DNA of 64,000 bases from Actinomycetota bacterium (GTDB lineage: Bacteria; Actinomycetota; Thermoleophilia; Solirubrobacterales; 70-9). The stretch covers positions 62,001 to 126,000 of the forward strand of contig JAFDWB010000095.1 in assembly GCA_018268675.1 (NCBI GenBank), written 5' to 3'. Numbering within the stretch: position 1 is the stretch's first letter; every line of letters starts with the position of its first letter. Positions 63,550 through 64,000 of the stretch are shown piece by piece. Both the position numbers and the translations under genes were made by a program. The notes under the pieces were generated by a model. That model worked only from the letters and a program-made list of their open reading frames with translations. It was not told where the DNA came from and ran no database searches.

Positions 63550-64000
63550 TGCCTCCGGGCTCCGCGGTGCCGCCGCCGGTGACGGCGGTCCTCGATGCCT
63601 CCCAGCGGTGGCTGCCGATGCGGCTCGGGGAGGTCGAGGACCGGCTGCGGGCGGCGATCGCGGGCTGGGGCGGTCCGCTCGGCGAGGACGCGGGGGCGAC
63701 CCTCGCGGCCGGCGGCAAGCGGCTGCGGCCGATGCTCGTCCTGCTCTGCGCGGGTGAATCCCGGGGGGCGGAGGCGGTCCGCGCGGCGACCGCGATCGAG
63801 CTCGTCCACATGGCGACGCTGGTCCACGATGACGTGCTCGACGAGGCGCCGCTGCGCCGCGGGCTGCCGACCGTCGCGGCGACGTCGGGCAGGGGGCGGG
63901 CGCTGGCCACCGGGGACCTGCTGTTCTCGCGCGCCTTCGCGCTGCTGAGCGAGGCCGGCGACGGGCGCTCGGTGCTGTTGCTCGCCGACGCGGCGGTGGC
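63549..64000 (+). CDS. Polyprenyl diphosphate synthase, 3' end cut by window
   Basis: This trans-isoprenyl diphosphate synthase makes the side chain of menaquinone. The 150 residues present include the allylic-substrate lysine-arginine block GGKRLRPMLVLL, the first aspartate-rich motif within LVHDDVLDEAPLRRG, and ATGDLLFSRAFALLSEAG. The frame is open at position 64000. It is coupled to menG by a TGATG overlap. Chain length cannot be read from this part. Confidence 0.92.
   Translation, partial: MPPGSAVPPPVTAVLDASQRWLPMRLGEVEDRLRAAIAGWGGPLGEDAGATLAAGGKRLRPMLVLLCAGESRGAEAVRAATAIELVHMATLVHDDVLDEAPLRRGLPTVAATSGRGRALATGDLLFSRAFALLSEAGDGRSVLLLADAAV

Overview
The window is about 70% G+C, with densely packed genes, many GTG and TTG starts, and several genes with a TANNNT -10 box placed so close to the start codon that the mRNA must be nearly leaderless. 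Gene content points to a deep-branching actinobacterium of the Thermoleophilia type (Solirubrobacterales-like). The main reasons are a PknB/PstP/FHA/FtsW cluster, a GyrB carrying the large insertion known from E. coli but absent from Mycobacterium, a split cytochrome b with a fused QcrC, and a siroheme-decarboxylase fusion among the heme genes. This assignment is inference from gene content; no marker phylogeny could be run.

Layout. 1-8.4 kb: surface polysaccharide genes (two glycosyltransferases, Wzx-type flippase, O-antigen ligase, PglF/CapD-type dehydratase, LytR_C protein), with tatA inside. 8.5-11.5 kb: uppP, purM and a DsbA-like protein. 11.5-22.4 kb: Ser/Thr kinase and cell-wall cluster (three kinases, ddl, a class B PBP, FtsW/RodA, PP2C phosphatase, two FHA proteins). 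22.4-24.9 kb: a CARDB membrane protein, pheA and an HNH nuclease. 25.3-39.3 kb: the replication-origin region, with gyrA, gyrB, a DUF721 gene, recF, dnaN and dnaA on the minus strand and rpmH, rnpA, yidD, yidC, parA and parB on the plus strand. jag-rsmG is inverted between yidC and parA. A DnaA-box cluster lies between dnaA and dnaN, and two parS sites lie at the rnpA/yidD junction. 39.3-48.7 kb: tRNA-Ile(GAU), a beta-propeller lipoprotein, a DUF151 protein, a second ddl, an aminotransferase, a phosphodiesterase, a polytopic mannosyltransferase-like protein and a YmdB-type phosphoesterase. 49.2-55.8 kb: an ABC exporter, hemB-ahbAB-hemL and a broken AbiEi/DUF559 gene. 55.9-60.0 kb: a secreted sulfatase operon. 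60.1-64.0 kb: qcrABC, then ubiE/menG and a polyprenyl diphosphate synthase cut by the window end, which together supply and use menaquinone.

The most unusual content is a set of structured intergenic repeats, almost all placed at 3' ends of genes. Family A has four copies of 117-119 nt: a perfect 20-22 bp outer stem that differs between copies, enclosing a conserved ~77-nt core. Families B (2 copies) and C (2 copies) and two single elements (D, E) share the logic of variable but always complementary stems around conserved interiors. They look like either an RNA family with strong covariation or hairpin-targeting small mobile elements; I do not recognise any of them. A second global signal is that glutamate codon choice switches from GAG to GAA where membrane proteins leave the cytoplasm, even within single genes.
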